Shown here piece by piece: positions 13,901 to 25,900 of a stretch of 64,000 nucleotides of DNA. A model generated the notes under the pieces. That model ran no database searches, was not told where the DNA came from, and was given only the letters and a program-made list of their open reading frames with translations. Each line of letters starts with the position of its first letter. The first letter of the stretch is position 1. The position numbers and the translations under genes were made by a program. The stretch covers positions 22,606,501-22,670,500 of the forward strand of contig CM051530.1 of NCBI GenBank assembly GCA_028017165.1, written 5' to 3'. This DNA comes from Herpetospermum pedunculosum. Lineage: Eukaryota > Streptophyta > Magnoliopsida > Cucurbitales > Cucurbitaceae.

Positions 13901-16900
13901 CCCAATCCATATGCTCCATCCCATAAATAGCACAATTGATCCTTCTCCACAAGGCATTTTCCTCTTGGGTAAACCTCCAAAGCCATTTCATAAGGAGAGA
14001 TTGGTTTCTTTGGCATAGAGAGCCAACCCCAAGACCACCATACTTCGTAGGTAACGAAGTTCACTTCCAAGCAACTAAGTGAGAAACTGGTTTAAGCATG
14101 CCGCCATGCCGAGTGAAATCTCTAACAATCTTCTCTAAGCAATTGATCACTTTGATTGAGAGGAAAGAAGCAGCACATAAGGCTGTTTAGCACCGCTTGG
14201 GCGAGGGTTAAACCGCCCCCCTTTAGAAAGAGACACTCCTATCAATTTATCAACTTTAACTCTAAACTTTTCCACTAACGGTCCCAAGCCGCCATTGCCC
14301 CATCATTTCTCCCTCCAGGCTTTTGGTTTGTTCAGAAGGAGAGCGGTTTGATTTTGGATGTCTTGAGGATTCATGCTTTTTGTTTGCCTCTTGTCTGTTT
14401 TCTTCGTTTGGAGTTTAGTTTTATGGAATTCTTGGCATTTAGGTCTCTTGTTGCTGCCTCGAACTTACTATCGTTGTCTATAAGTTTTGGTTTTCAATGC
14501 AGATTTTGTTGATGTTCAGTTGCTAGGTTTTCTTTGGATTCTTTTTTGGTTTTCTCTTGTTTACATTTTGTTCTTCTTTCTTGGTTTTGTTTCTCTCCTT
14601 TATGGAGCCTTTATCTTTGAGCATTAGCCTCTTTTCATTTTTTCAATAAATTTTTTTGTTTCTTGTTAAAAAAAAAAAATATATGAAGAAAATACAAAAA
14701 TAATACAAAACAAGAATAGTTTCTAAAAACTAAAGAAGTTACAAGAAACACTCAAGAAATGAGCCAAGATGTCCTACATCACAATCCGATTCCGTCTTCA
14801 ATTGCTCCCTCTCGGCCTCATCTCTCCAGCTCTTGCAATCTGTATTTTCCCTCTCCAACAGATTCTGTTTTTAGCCTCACCAAAGCTGTCATCCACTCGA
14901 CAAAAGACCCCTCATCTTCTCAGACTCCCTCACGTTGTGTTGGTGATTCGGGTGCTAAATCTGAAGTTAGTCTGAGTAGTGTGGAATCCATATCACAACC
15001 TATGAATAATTTTGTTGATTTTTTGATGGTTGAAGATTCTTTTACTGAAGATGTAGTTTCTTTATTTCAGGTAAGTGACAATGCGATTCCTCATCCCCCA
15101 TCCTCAGTACCTATTAAATTTGCATCTTTGATTGAAGCTAGTGGTCTTGTGATAAGAGAAATTCCTCCATGAATTCAGCTGAAAACCATGTTTGGGGGTT
15201 CTTGAAAGGCTTCGTTTGATTCGTGGTTCTTTGTTGCTCCTTTTTGTTTTTGGTCTTCGTTCTTCAGTGTTTCCCTAGTAAGTTTTTTTGAACAAGATAC
15301 TCCAATTATGACAAATGATTCTCTCTTCAATTCTGATTTTATAGAAGAATCTGTTTCAATATTAATGTTGCCTTCAGAAATTAAACTCAATCATCATTCA
15401 AGGCTCCCAAATACTTCGATTATTACAGAAGTTGCAACACATCCAAAACATTCTCAACAGAATGTTTTATTGACTAAAGGGATCATTCATTCAACTAGTA
15501 CATCATCAAAGTCTCAAGACACCTCTTCATCAAGAACTCAATTTTCAGATTCAGATTCAGACTCAGATATAAGTCTGAGTAGCATTGAAACAGACTTTAA
15601 TTGTCCTTCTATTGAAACAAATGCAGAGATTCCTTTGGAAGACATAGGCATAAAAACCTTATTTATTGAAGAAGAATCTGATGATACACACATTGGGGTA
15701 GTACAACCAGAGATTGAGAAATTATCTTCAAATACTCCATCTTCAAAAGCAGAATTTAGCCCACTGGAAAAAGATGATCTCACATCTTATTTCAAAGAGT
15801 GTGGCTTAGATATTGTAACAATCATCCCAAGAAGTTAAGCTATGAAGATTTTCTCATGGAACACAAAAGGTCTAAAAGTTCAAGCAAAAATATTGACCTT
15901 GTGAAATCAAGATTTGAAGAAAGGATGCAACGTGGCATGGGAGTTTTTCAGTGGTTTAAGACACATGTTATTGATTGCAATTTGGAACCTAGTATTGGTC
16001 ATCAAGAGCTTGTGAGTAATTGCCAGCTTCCCATATCTGTATGGAGGAGTTTTGGATGGATTTTCTGAACTGTTTTGGTCTCTTGGATGGAGTTACTGGA
16101 CTGTTTTGGTCTCTGCAGCAATATGGGGCTTGGTGGAGACTTCAACACTATTTGTTGGGTATGAAAAGTCTAGGTCAACAGAACTAGAAGTACGAAGGTG
16201 TTGGATTACCCCTTTGAGGACTGTAGTTTGGTTGATATATTCCTACAAAGAAGGGTTTGTGTGCATAATTCAATTTGAGTGATCATTTTGTCAATATAGA
16301 AAAGTTCGTGAAAGTTTTCCATTGGTCCAGGGTATCCAGGTTGGTGGCTTCTCTAGCAGATCAACCCCTATTAATTCGTATCATGAGATTGGTGCTCTCC
16401 GAACATCTTTGATCAAACTTTGTAGAAAGGAAGTGCATTCTCTTATCTCTTGAGGGAAAGATTAAAGATGAAGTTATCTCCCTCTTGAACAACGCTGGAC
16501 TCCTAATTCGACATTTGCAGACAAGACAGATTTGAGTGCGAGGAAAATGTGTCTCTGTCCCTACTATTCTTTGGATTTTTATTCCCACTGAAGATGCTTC
16601 ACGTTTTCAAGAGGCAAGCTGCAACCTTCTGATGGTTCCCTTAAAGGACTTACAACTCTAGTTTTCGACACTCTAATGGTGAATAGGTAGAGGAAAAGGA
16701 AACCAATCTCAGCCCTCTTCTTCCTCCTCGACCTCTTTTGTTTGTGGATTATTGGGTTCACGGCTCTCCTCTCAGAAATTTGGCTGGAAAGGAATTCAAG
16801 TTTTTTTTTGACGAACCTCAAAACTCTTGGTTTGTTTGTTATGATTCAGCTCATCTCAAAGCCTCTCTTTGGTGTTCTCTCTCAAGTTCCTTCAAAGAAT

Positions 16901-19900
16901 TTTCCTTGCAAGACATCACCTTAAATTGAAACGCTTTTATTTTTCCTTTGAAAATTCATTTATTGTTTTTTCTTGCTTTTTATCGCTTTTATTTCACTCC
17001 TCTGTGGAGTTTGTTTCCTTTGAGCATTAGTCTCCTTTCATTATATCAATGAAATGGTTTGTTTCTTGTTCAAAAAAAAACATCAAGACATTGTTATGTC
17101 AAGAGCTTGTTTTTTTAAAACAGACTTTTTGGAGGAAACCCCCCACCCTCTAGTATTCCAAGAAATAACCTTCATGAAGTTGAGTATAGACAGAAACTTA
17201 TTAAAATAAGACTTTTAAGAGGATCTCAAAGGAATAATTTCGCAAACCTCTAGTCCGCATTTCTTGTAGAACGATTCTAACTCTCCATCATCCAGAATAG
17301 AGATCATTGAGTTATCCAAAGTAGCCACAATAGGGGCGACTTCCTCAACAAAAGGGGCAGTACCTTCCTCTTCTTTGAACAAGTGACCAAGGGAAGGGTC
17401 ATCCATTGGAAGATCTTCAATAGTGAAAGGAGGTAAGAGGGAAGAATTAGTGTCAACACTGCTTAAACTGATTTCCGAGTCTGAATCTAAGTCATCCAAA
17501 ATAGATGTAGAGAGAGATTGGGATATTGAAGGATCTCGAATAGAATTTTCCCTAGTGTTTGAGTGGTTTCTTCAAGATGTTGGCCTTTAGTGTGGTTTTC
17601 AGTGGGCTGTTTCCAGTGCTTTGGTTTCTTGTGGTTTCTCAGGCTTCTTCTGTTTAGCTTTTTTGGTGTTTTTGTTCTGTATTTGCTGGCTTTTTTGTTT
17701 TCTATTTGGTCTTTCTAGGTTTTTCTTCTCCTTTTTTTGCTCCTTCGAGGGCTGCTTTTTGGTCTCTTTTATATTAAGTTTGGTTCTCTTTTCACTCCCT
17801 TGTGTAGTTTGTATCCTTGAGCATTAGTCTCTTTTCATTTACTCAATGAAAACTTTCGTTTCTTGTTCAAAAAAATTATCTTTTTTAGATTTTAGTGTAA
17901 TTTTTTATTTAGTCAATCTTACCTTTTTCCTAGATTATAGTTAGATTTATTTTTCCTATATTCTTGTTATATTATGTTTTCTTGTAGTTGTTTCCTATGT
18001 GGAATAAGAAAATAATTTCTCCCAAAACTATGCTTATTGGTTTATAAATTTTTGGCAGCTACCTGAATCTATGAAGCAAAGTCAAGCTGACTTATATTTA
18101 GAAACGTATCAAGTTTTGGACTTGGAAATGAGTCGTCTACGTGAGATTCAGAGATGGCAAGCATCAGCTGCATCAAAGGTATTGCTTTTAGTGAATTGTT
18201 CCCTTACTGTTAATTTAAAATACCCATTTATACAGGTTGTCTTTTTATACAGCTTGCTGCTGATATGCAACGTTTCTCGAGGCCTGAGAGGCGCATCAAT
18301 GGCCCAACAGTTACTCATCTCTGGTCTGTTATGATATGTGGTAGATCAGTTATTTCGGTGTTAATTTTAGCAACTTAACATCAAGGAAGTTTGTACTCGA
18401 GCTTCTCTAACATATGATTAGACTTTTCCATCTTAGGCCAATTCATTGTTTCTAATTAAACTTTTCCATCCTAGGTCAATGCTGAAATTGCTTGATGTTT
18501 TAGTTCAACTTGACCATCTTAAAAATGCCAAGGCAAGCATACCCAATGATTTCTCTTGGTATAAAAGGTAAGAGAACATTTTTTTTGGTCCTTATGATTT
18601 AGTGAATGGGATTTTTTTTCTTCTTTCTAAAAAGTTCATTAGGATCTAAAAGGGAAAATTTTATTGTGTTCGAGTTCACAACAATTTACCCCTGTTTGGA
18701 ACCCTCGAATTTGGAAGGATTCAAATCAGAACGAATTTGAAATCATTTCCCGTGTTTGATTTGAACAAAAAAAAAAGGATTTGAATTTCAATCTGATTTG
18801 AACTCCCATTTTGTCTAAAAGAAATTTACATCCAAAATAGGTCGGATTTGACAGAATTTTAGATTAAATATGAACTCATTCCAAATTTTACCCTTTTCTC
18901 GATTGGGTAATTGAAGAAATCAAAATGAACAAGAGAAGGAAAAAAAATCTTAGTTTACTCATCAACTTAGAAAGGGTGGCGTTGTTGAAGAAAGAGTGTG
19001 GACTTTGGAGATGTTATAATATATGAAAAGTATATTATTCATTGTATTGAGAGAGAATTACATTGAGATATATATAGAGATTGCTATGACGAAATAAGGA
19101 AAGAACAAATACAAATAAGGATAGAATAACCAATAACAAATAAGGAAAGAATAATCCCTAAACTAAACCCTAAATCCTAACACCCTCCCTCAAACTCAAG
19201 ATGGTAGTTGAGAAACCAAATTGAGTTTGTTAGATAATTTTGGACGAACAAATGCAGATTTGAATCTTCATGACGGAGAGTTTGCGCGAACATGCGGAGG
19301 CAGATGCACAACGAACATAGTGAACCAAAATAAACCGAACCGAATCAGAGTAAACTGAATAAGATTTAACGAAACCAAACCGGATTGAACCGGGGTTGAA
19401 ACAAAACCAAACCGGATTGAACCGGGGTTGAAACGAAACCGGGCTGAACCGGACTGAAACAAAACTGAATCGGGGTTGAACCGATTTGAACCAGAACCGA
19501 ATCAGAGTAAACTGAATAAGATTTAACGAAACCAAACCGGATTGAACTGGGGTTGAAACGAAACGAACTGGAATGAACCAGGCTGAAACGAAACCGGGCT
19601 GAACCGGACTGAAACAAAACTGAATCGGGGTTGAACCAGAACCGAATCGGGGTTGAACCGATTTGAACCAAAACCGAACATTGAACTGAAATAAACCGAG
19701 ACCAAAATAGGTCTTTCATTGGATCGAAGGAAGAGGTGCCAGATGGAGGAGGACTGCGGCAACTAATCTGAAGGAAGAGAGGAAGAGCTCTTTGGTGGCG
19801 GCGGCGTGCGGAGGAAACGGCGGCGGCATGCGGAGGAAACAACGGCGGCGGCGGACGAACCTGGGCGGCGTATCTGGGCCGACTGCAGGTGGTGGACAGC

Positions 19901-22900
19901 GGACGAATCTGGGCGGCGGGCAGCAGCTGAACGGCGACAAATGGTGGACAACAAACGAATCTGGGCAGCGGGCAGCGGCTGAACAGCAACAAATGGTGGA
20001 CAGCGAACGAATCTGGGCAGCGGGCAGCAGCTGAACGGCGACAAATGGTGGACAACAAACGAATCTGGGCAGAACGGATCTGGCGGCTGCGGCGGTGCGC
20101 GGAGGAAGCAGCGGCGGCAGCGAACGGATCTGGCGGTTGCGGCGGTGCGCGGAGGAGACGGCGGCGGCGGCAGATTGGGGAGAACGAGTCTGGCGGCTGC
20201 GGCGGTGCGCAGAGGAAACAGCCGGCGGCAATGAGGGAAGAGAATGAAAAAAGAAACCAAATGAAAATCTAGGGTTTCTTGGACGAACGAAATCAGAAGA
20301 ACAAAATTGGGTTAGGGCGACGGCCGCCAAACGCAAGCCGCCGCCCTAGGGTTTTTTTAATTCTTAGGGTTTCAGAAGGTGCTCTGATACCATGTTATAA
20401 TATATGAAAAGTATATTATTCATTGTATTGAGAGAGAATTACATTGAGATATATATAGAGATTGCTATGACGAAATAAGGAAAGAACAAATACAAATAAG
20501 GATAGAATAACCAATAACAAATAAGGAAAGAATAATCCCTAAACTAAACCCTAAATCCTAACAGGAGACGAGCAGAAGAATGTGGTGGGCAGTTGATGAC
20601 GAGCAGAAGAAGGCGTGTGGCACGATTGCAACACAAAGGGAGATGGTGAGAGAAGAAAGAAATGAGCGGCTCCAATGAAAGTGTGCCGACGTGCGACTGT
20701 GGCGAAGAGGGTGTGTTGGCGTGGGTTGTAGAGGAGAGGGGATATGGAGAAGAAGGAAAAGGGAAAAAGAAAATGGTCATAATATGTTGTGTAGCTGCGG
20801 CGCAATGGGAGGGAGAAGAAATAAAAGGGTTGGAAGGAGGTTGAGTAAAATTAGAGTTTTTTTTTTTTTTTTTTTTAATTAATAAACAAATAATAAATGT
20901 ACCTAGAAGTAGGAACGATGAGTGATTTAACTGGAGGGAGAAGAAATAAAAGGGTTGGAAGGAGGTTGAGTAAAATTAGAGTTTTTTTTTTTTTTTTTTT
21001 AATTAATAAACAAATAATAAATGTACCTAGAAGTAGGAACGATGAGTGATTTAACTGGAGGGAGTTTTTTTTTTTCTTCTTCCTTTTAAGGTTATTATTG
21101 TAAAATTCTTATTTTCTTTTCATTTTGTTTTTGAAAAGGTACCGAGCTTTCATTGAGAATAGATGAAAGAATACAATGACATACAATAAAACAAGCCCAA
21201 AAAAGGGAACCCCACTGAAGGAAGGGGCTCCAGTCAAGCAGAATCATGTTCAACGGATAATTACAAAATAATCGCGTCACCGATGCCCATAAAGAAACAT
21301 GGAACCTAGCGAGGGACCAAACAACACAAGGATCCGTCTCATCCCCTCTAAAAGTTCTACTGTTTCTTTCCCCCCACAAATCCTATAACACAACACAGAC
21401 ACCCGCTTGCCAAAGAAACTTTCCTTTCTCTCGAAAAGGCAGATGGAGAAGGAACTCCTCGATCATCTCTCTAAGATCTCTGGGTCTAGCCAACAAAAGG
21501 CCAAACACCTCAAAAAGAGAATCCCAAACAACCCGAGCAAAAGCGCAACTCCACATGAGATGATCCAAATCTTTCTCCGCCCTTCGACAGAGGATCCAAA
21601 CAAGAAAAGGAAATTTCTAATGATATGAAATCCATTAAAATCCATTAGGTTCCAAACAAGATTAGGAATTTAAAATCCTAGAATTTAAATTAATTTTCTT
21701 TTAATTCCGGATGCCAAACAGAGCATTGGTCTCCTTTCGCAAACTTTATGCCTAGTTTTGCTCTTTTTCTTTTTCTTGGAAAAGAAACTGAAACTTTTCA
21801 TTGAGATTTAAAAAAGTTAGAAAAGTTACATACGCTCAACTTTCTACACTAAACAAAATAGAGAAAAAAAAGAGACCCCCTTACTGTAGGCTAACATATG
21901 TATGCCTTGTTTTACTGTAAGGAATAACAATCAGTTTTATTTGTTTTTGGGACAACCTCTTCTACATCATAGGCCAGTAAAGAATAACGTCATTTGAAAA
22001 ATAAGATACTGGAATTCGTTCCCACATGAAAATTATAACCTAATGCAACGTTGCAGGAAAGATTTCCTTCTTTGGTTGTCTCTTCAATTTTCATGTGGAT
22101 AATTTATTCTTTTTGCTTCCTAATTATTTATTTTTGCCTTGTTAGTCTGCACTTTTTTCTTTCTTAAAGTTATTCACCGATTTCTTGTCTGATAAGATAG
22201 CACTACTGAATTGGCTTGGACAACCTTTTGGTTATATTATATGGACCTCCCAAACACAAACACTAGCACCTTCAAATCAACCTAGATCAACTTGAAGAAA
22301 AACTAGTTTCAGATTACGTTGTGGCCAAGGACCAAGAGATGAGAGTTTTTTTTCTTCTTTTTTTACCTCAAGGTTGAAACACTCACAAGTTTATTGACCA
22401 ACCAAAACTTGACTGCTTCGAGACATGCAAGACTAAACGCAAGGTTTTCAAATGGGGAAAATCTGCAATCAGCAAAATAAAAGAAACTCAATTTTATTCA
22501 TCAATAAACTAACTGTCAAATACAAAGCATCTATTCTTCTCTTTGGTGTTCTCTTACTAATTCCTTTACAGATTTTTCTCTACAAGATATTGATTTAAAC
22601 TGGAATGATTTGTTTTCTTATATTTCTTTACTGTTTTTTCTCACTCCTCTATGAAGTTTGTGTCTTTGAGTATTAGTCTCTTTTTATTATTTCAATGAAA
22701 AGCTTCGTATCTGGTTAAAAAAAACAAAGCATCTATTCTTCTCATGTCCATATGTGGCTAGTGGCTGGTTTTCTTTGTTTAAGTTATTTAAAATCCAATG
22801 GATCTTTGTCAAAGGTGCAAGCAGGATCTTACTAAAGTTGCTAGTCGGGTTGGTATTAACTTCTCGCACCAATCTATTAGATTTTGGTGTAAAAGGAGCC

Positions 22901-25900
22901 AGTAAATATCTGAAGACAAGTCTAGAGTTTTGGTGGAGGGTTTTGTTTTAGCCATCTTCAAAGTTTAGCAATAGTGCTTGCTTTCTAAGTTGTTCAATCA
23001 TTTTCTGCTTGTTATATTTGTATGATTTGGGAGGCTTTCATTTTCCTTTATTAGTTTTGTTTATTTTACCTTTCTCTCACTCCTTTTAAGAGTTTCTTTC
23101 CTTTGAACATTTTTTTAATCTTTTCATTACATCAATGAGAAGTTCGAATCTTGTTTAAAAAAAAAAAATATGTTGTGGGTTCCTCACATCAGCAAAAGCT
23201 TCCTACCTATTTTTACTCTTGGACGCCAATAAATTACCATAACTTTATGTTGGCCAAATATCTTTCTAGTGTTACAAATTGTCCCAATTTTGGGGCTTTA
23301 ATTTTTTCATGGAATTATTTTTATTATCTGTTTATGCATGTGAATGTAAAAAATATGGAAAGGTCAGATATTGATAGAAGTTGCTGGCCAGTAATAAGTA
23401 GTTTTTTCTTATTCATTTTCTTTTCTTTCTTCAGAACCTTCACACAAGTTAGTATTCAGTGGCAAGACTCTGATTCAATGAGAGAAGAATTAGATGACTT
23501 ACAGGTTCTTGGTACTAGCCCTAAAATGTTATGTTGTATATGTGAACAAGAGCTGTAGGGTCAGAATATTTTCAATTTCATTTTTCTACAGGGTCTATTT
23601 GGTTGCCCGGGATTTCAAATCCTAATGGATTTCAAATGAATTCTGTTGTTCGTTATCGCATAAAATAGAATGATCTAAAATTTTAAGTGATTTCAAGTCA
23701 TGTTTTTACGTAAATTTTGTTTATAACCAAAATGATAGGATTTTTCAAAATTTCGTAGAATTTTGAGGTAAATTACTTATTTAGCCTTATCATATTTAAA
23801 TTTTCTATTAATAAATCAAGATTAAAAGCCTAATTAGTAAACTTATTTTATTTTATTTTCCTTTGCTGCGAATATCCAAACAAAAAAAATTAATTATATC
23901 CATTTCAATTTTTTCTTGTTCCAAACAAGATAAAAAATTTAAAATCATTTCTTGGATTTCAAATCATTTCTTGAACTTTCTTGATTCCTAATGGAGGGTT
24001 AGTTATTTATGAAAAATTTCTTCGTAGCTTGGCACTATAATAACATTCTGTCATTTTAACTTTTAACTTTCTTTGTTTTCTATCTCCCTCTATTTTTTGC
24101 TGTCTATTTTGCAACAGATTTTCTTAAGCACGAGATGGGCCATTTTATTGAATCTACATGTTGAGATGTTTCGTGTAAATAAGTATCCTCACTCTTAGAT
24201 GTCTCTTCCAAATCAAGAGGAATGAGGAATGAATCCGTCCAGGGACTCTAAATTTTGTACTACTTGATTTGTCTTTGAAGTTCTTTAAAAGTTATATTGG
24301 TAATTTGATCACATATTTCTCTACAACACAAAAAATGATTTCCCTTTCATCTTTTTAGACTTCCTTGACATGAAATAGTGTAGAAGACATTCTTCAGATC
24401 CTCATTGTCTTTGCTGTGGAATCCTTGGAGTTGGATTTCACACTTTTATTTCCAGAGAGGCATGTGCTTTTACGTATATTGCCTGTTCTTGTGGTATTAG
24501 CAACATCATCAGAGAAGGACAGTGAATCACTTTATAAGAGGGTGAAGATCAACAGACTCATTAACATCTTTAAGGTATTGCAGCCTCTAGAATGAGAATC
24601 TAATCATCGATTTCATATTACTTATAAGACAGATTATATTTTGGCTATCATGTCTTTTTTATCTTCCCAGAATGATCCTGTGATTCCAGCATTTCCAGAT
24701 CTTCATCTTTCTCCTGCAGCAATCTTGAAAGAGTTGTCTGCATACTTCCAAAAATTTTCTGCCCAAGCTCGTCTTCTTACTCTTCCGGCTCCACATGAGC
24801 TTCCACCACGTGAAGCACAAGAATATCCTGTTCTGTTTTTCGCATTCAGTATTTACTCTTTCTCTACTGGGCATGAAAAATCTGAAACTTTGGTTTAAAG
24901 AAAAATTGTCTTAAAACTTGATTAATTTTGGTTACCACTCTCTTGCCAATATTCTTGTGGTTGACAAATAAAGTTCTTTTCTCTTATTCTTTAAAAGGCT
25001 CTTAAAGACAGTTTTGCTATTCTCTTTCTCCCTCTCTCACATTAACCCTTCTCCTGCATGTATGTTGTTTTTGTTTTTAGTCAAGTTGTTGCCGTAATAA
25101 CTTATCAATGACCGAGCTATTACAATATCTGTTTCTTTTTCTAGGTTACTTGTAAGCTCAGCAAATATTGTTAGGTATATGGGGTGATGGAGACAAGTGT
25201 AATATATACTTCTCAATGACTGAGCTATGACAATGCATGCTCCTTTCTTAAAATGTGATAAAATGTTTAAAATCATTTTTCACCTTTCATTTTAGGATCA
25301 CATTGCTTCATGTGTTGTTTTCTTATTGGTGTTTTATTTGCATCCCCATTTTTCAAGCAATACCTATTTCCTTTCCCCGCCTTTTTTCTGAGGTTTAACT
25401 ATGTGCTTGAGATCTCAGTACATATTTTGGTAAAAGCCTTAACAATGATCTACATATCAGAGACATTACCTTATCATTAACCACATTGGAGCAATCCGTG
25501 CAGAGCATGATGATTTCACCATTCGATTTGCATCATCAATGAATCAGGTTATTTCTTTGTCTTACTTCTTCCCTCTCATCCTCACCCAAATGCAATAATT
25601 TTGCGAATGAGGTAAAAGACAGGCCTTATCATTAACCACAATGGTCAACCCTTAGCATTTGCAATAATTTTGTAAATGCTAAGGGTTTGAGAGAATCAGA
25701 AAATACTGTATTCCATTCATTAGAGAGATATATATATGTAAATGTACAAGGTTAACCTAATTAGGGAAAGGGGGGAAAAGACAGTAAAGGACATTACAAC
25801 TAATATATTTACAATACTATTCTAACACTCCCCCTCAAGTTGGAGCAAATATGTTTATCATGCCCAACTTGTTACAAAGGTAATCTATGCGTGCTCCATT

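Larger units (their letters stand above)
18690..21722. mobile_element. Possible old TIR element (CTGTTTGG ends) holding later insertions
   Basis: Left end CCCCTGTTTGGAACCCTCGA and the right end, read inward, GCTCTGTTTGGCATCCGGAA form a short inverted repeat of the type seen in plant PIF/Harbinger-like and related MITEs. Inside are the LTR element at 19012-20563, a 125 bp tandem duplication and a LINE at 21118-21610. No convincing target duplication was found, so this is tentative. PIR intron 7. Confidence 0.35.

Noticed and set aside
17621..17827. Small hydrophobic protein of 68 residues
   Set aside because: It lies in the T-rich 3' untranslated region of a LINE; T-rich DNA gives Phe/Leu-rich frames by chance. 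The same holds for 31626-31947 and 43146-43349.
19230..20336. Several long overlapping ORFs (up to 230 codons) on both strands
   Set aside because: They are translations of the minisatellite and GC-rich repeats inside the non-autonomous LTR element; no domain, and several frames are open at once, as expected for repeats.
24830..25460. Reading PIR intron 11 as an ordinary GT-AG intron
   Set aside because: It would change a conserved Q to P; the AT-AC boundaries have a U12 donor and branch site and give the expected residues.
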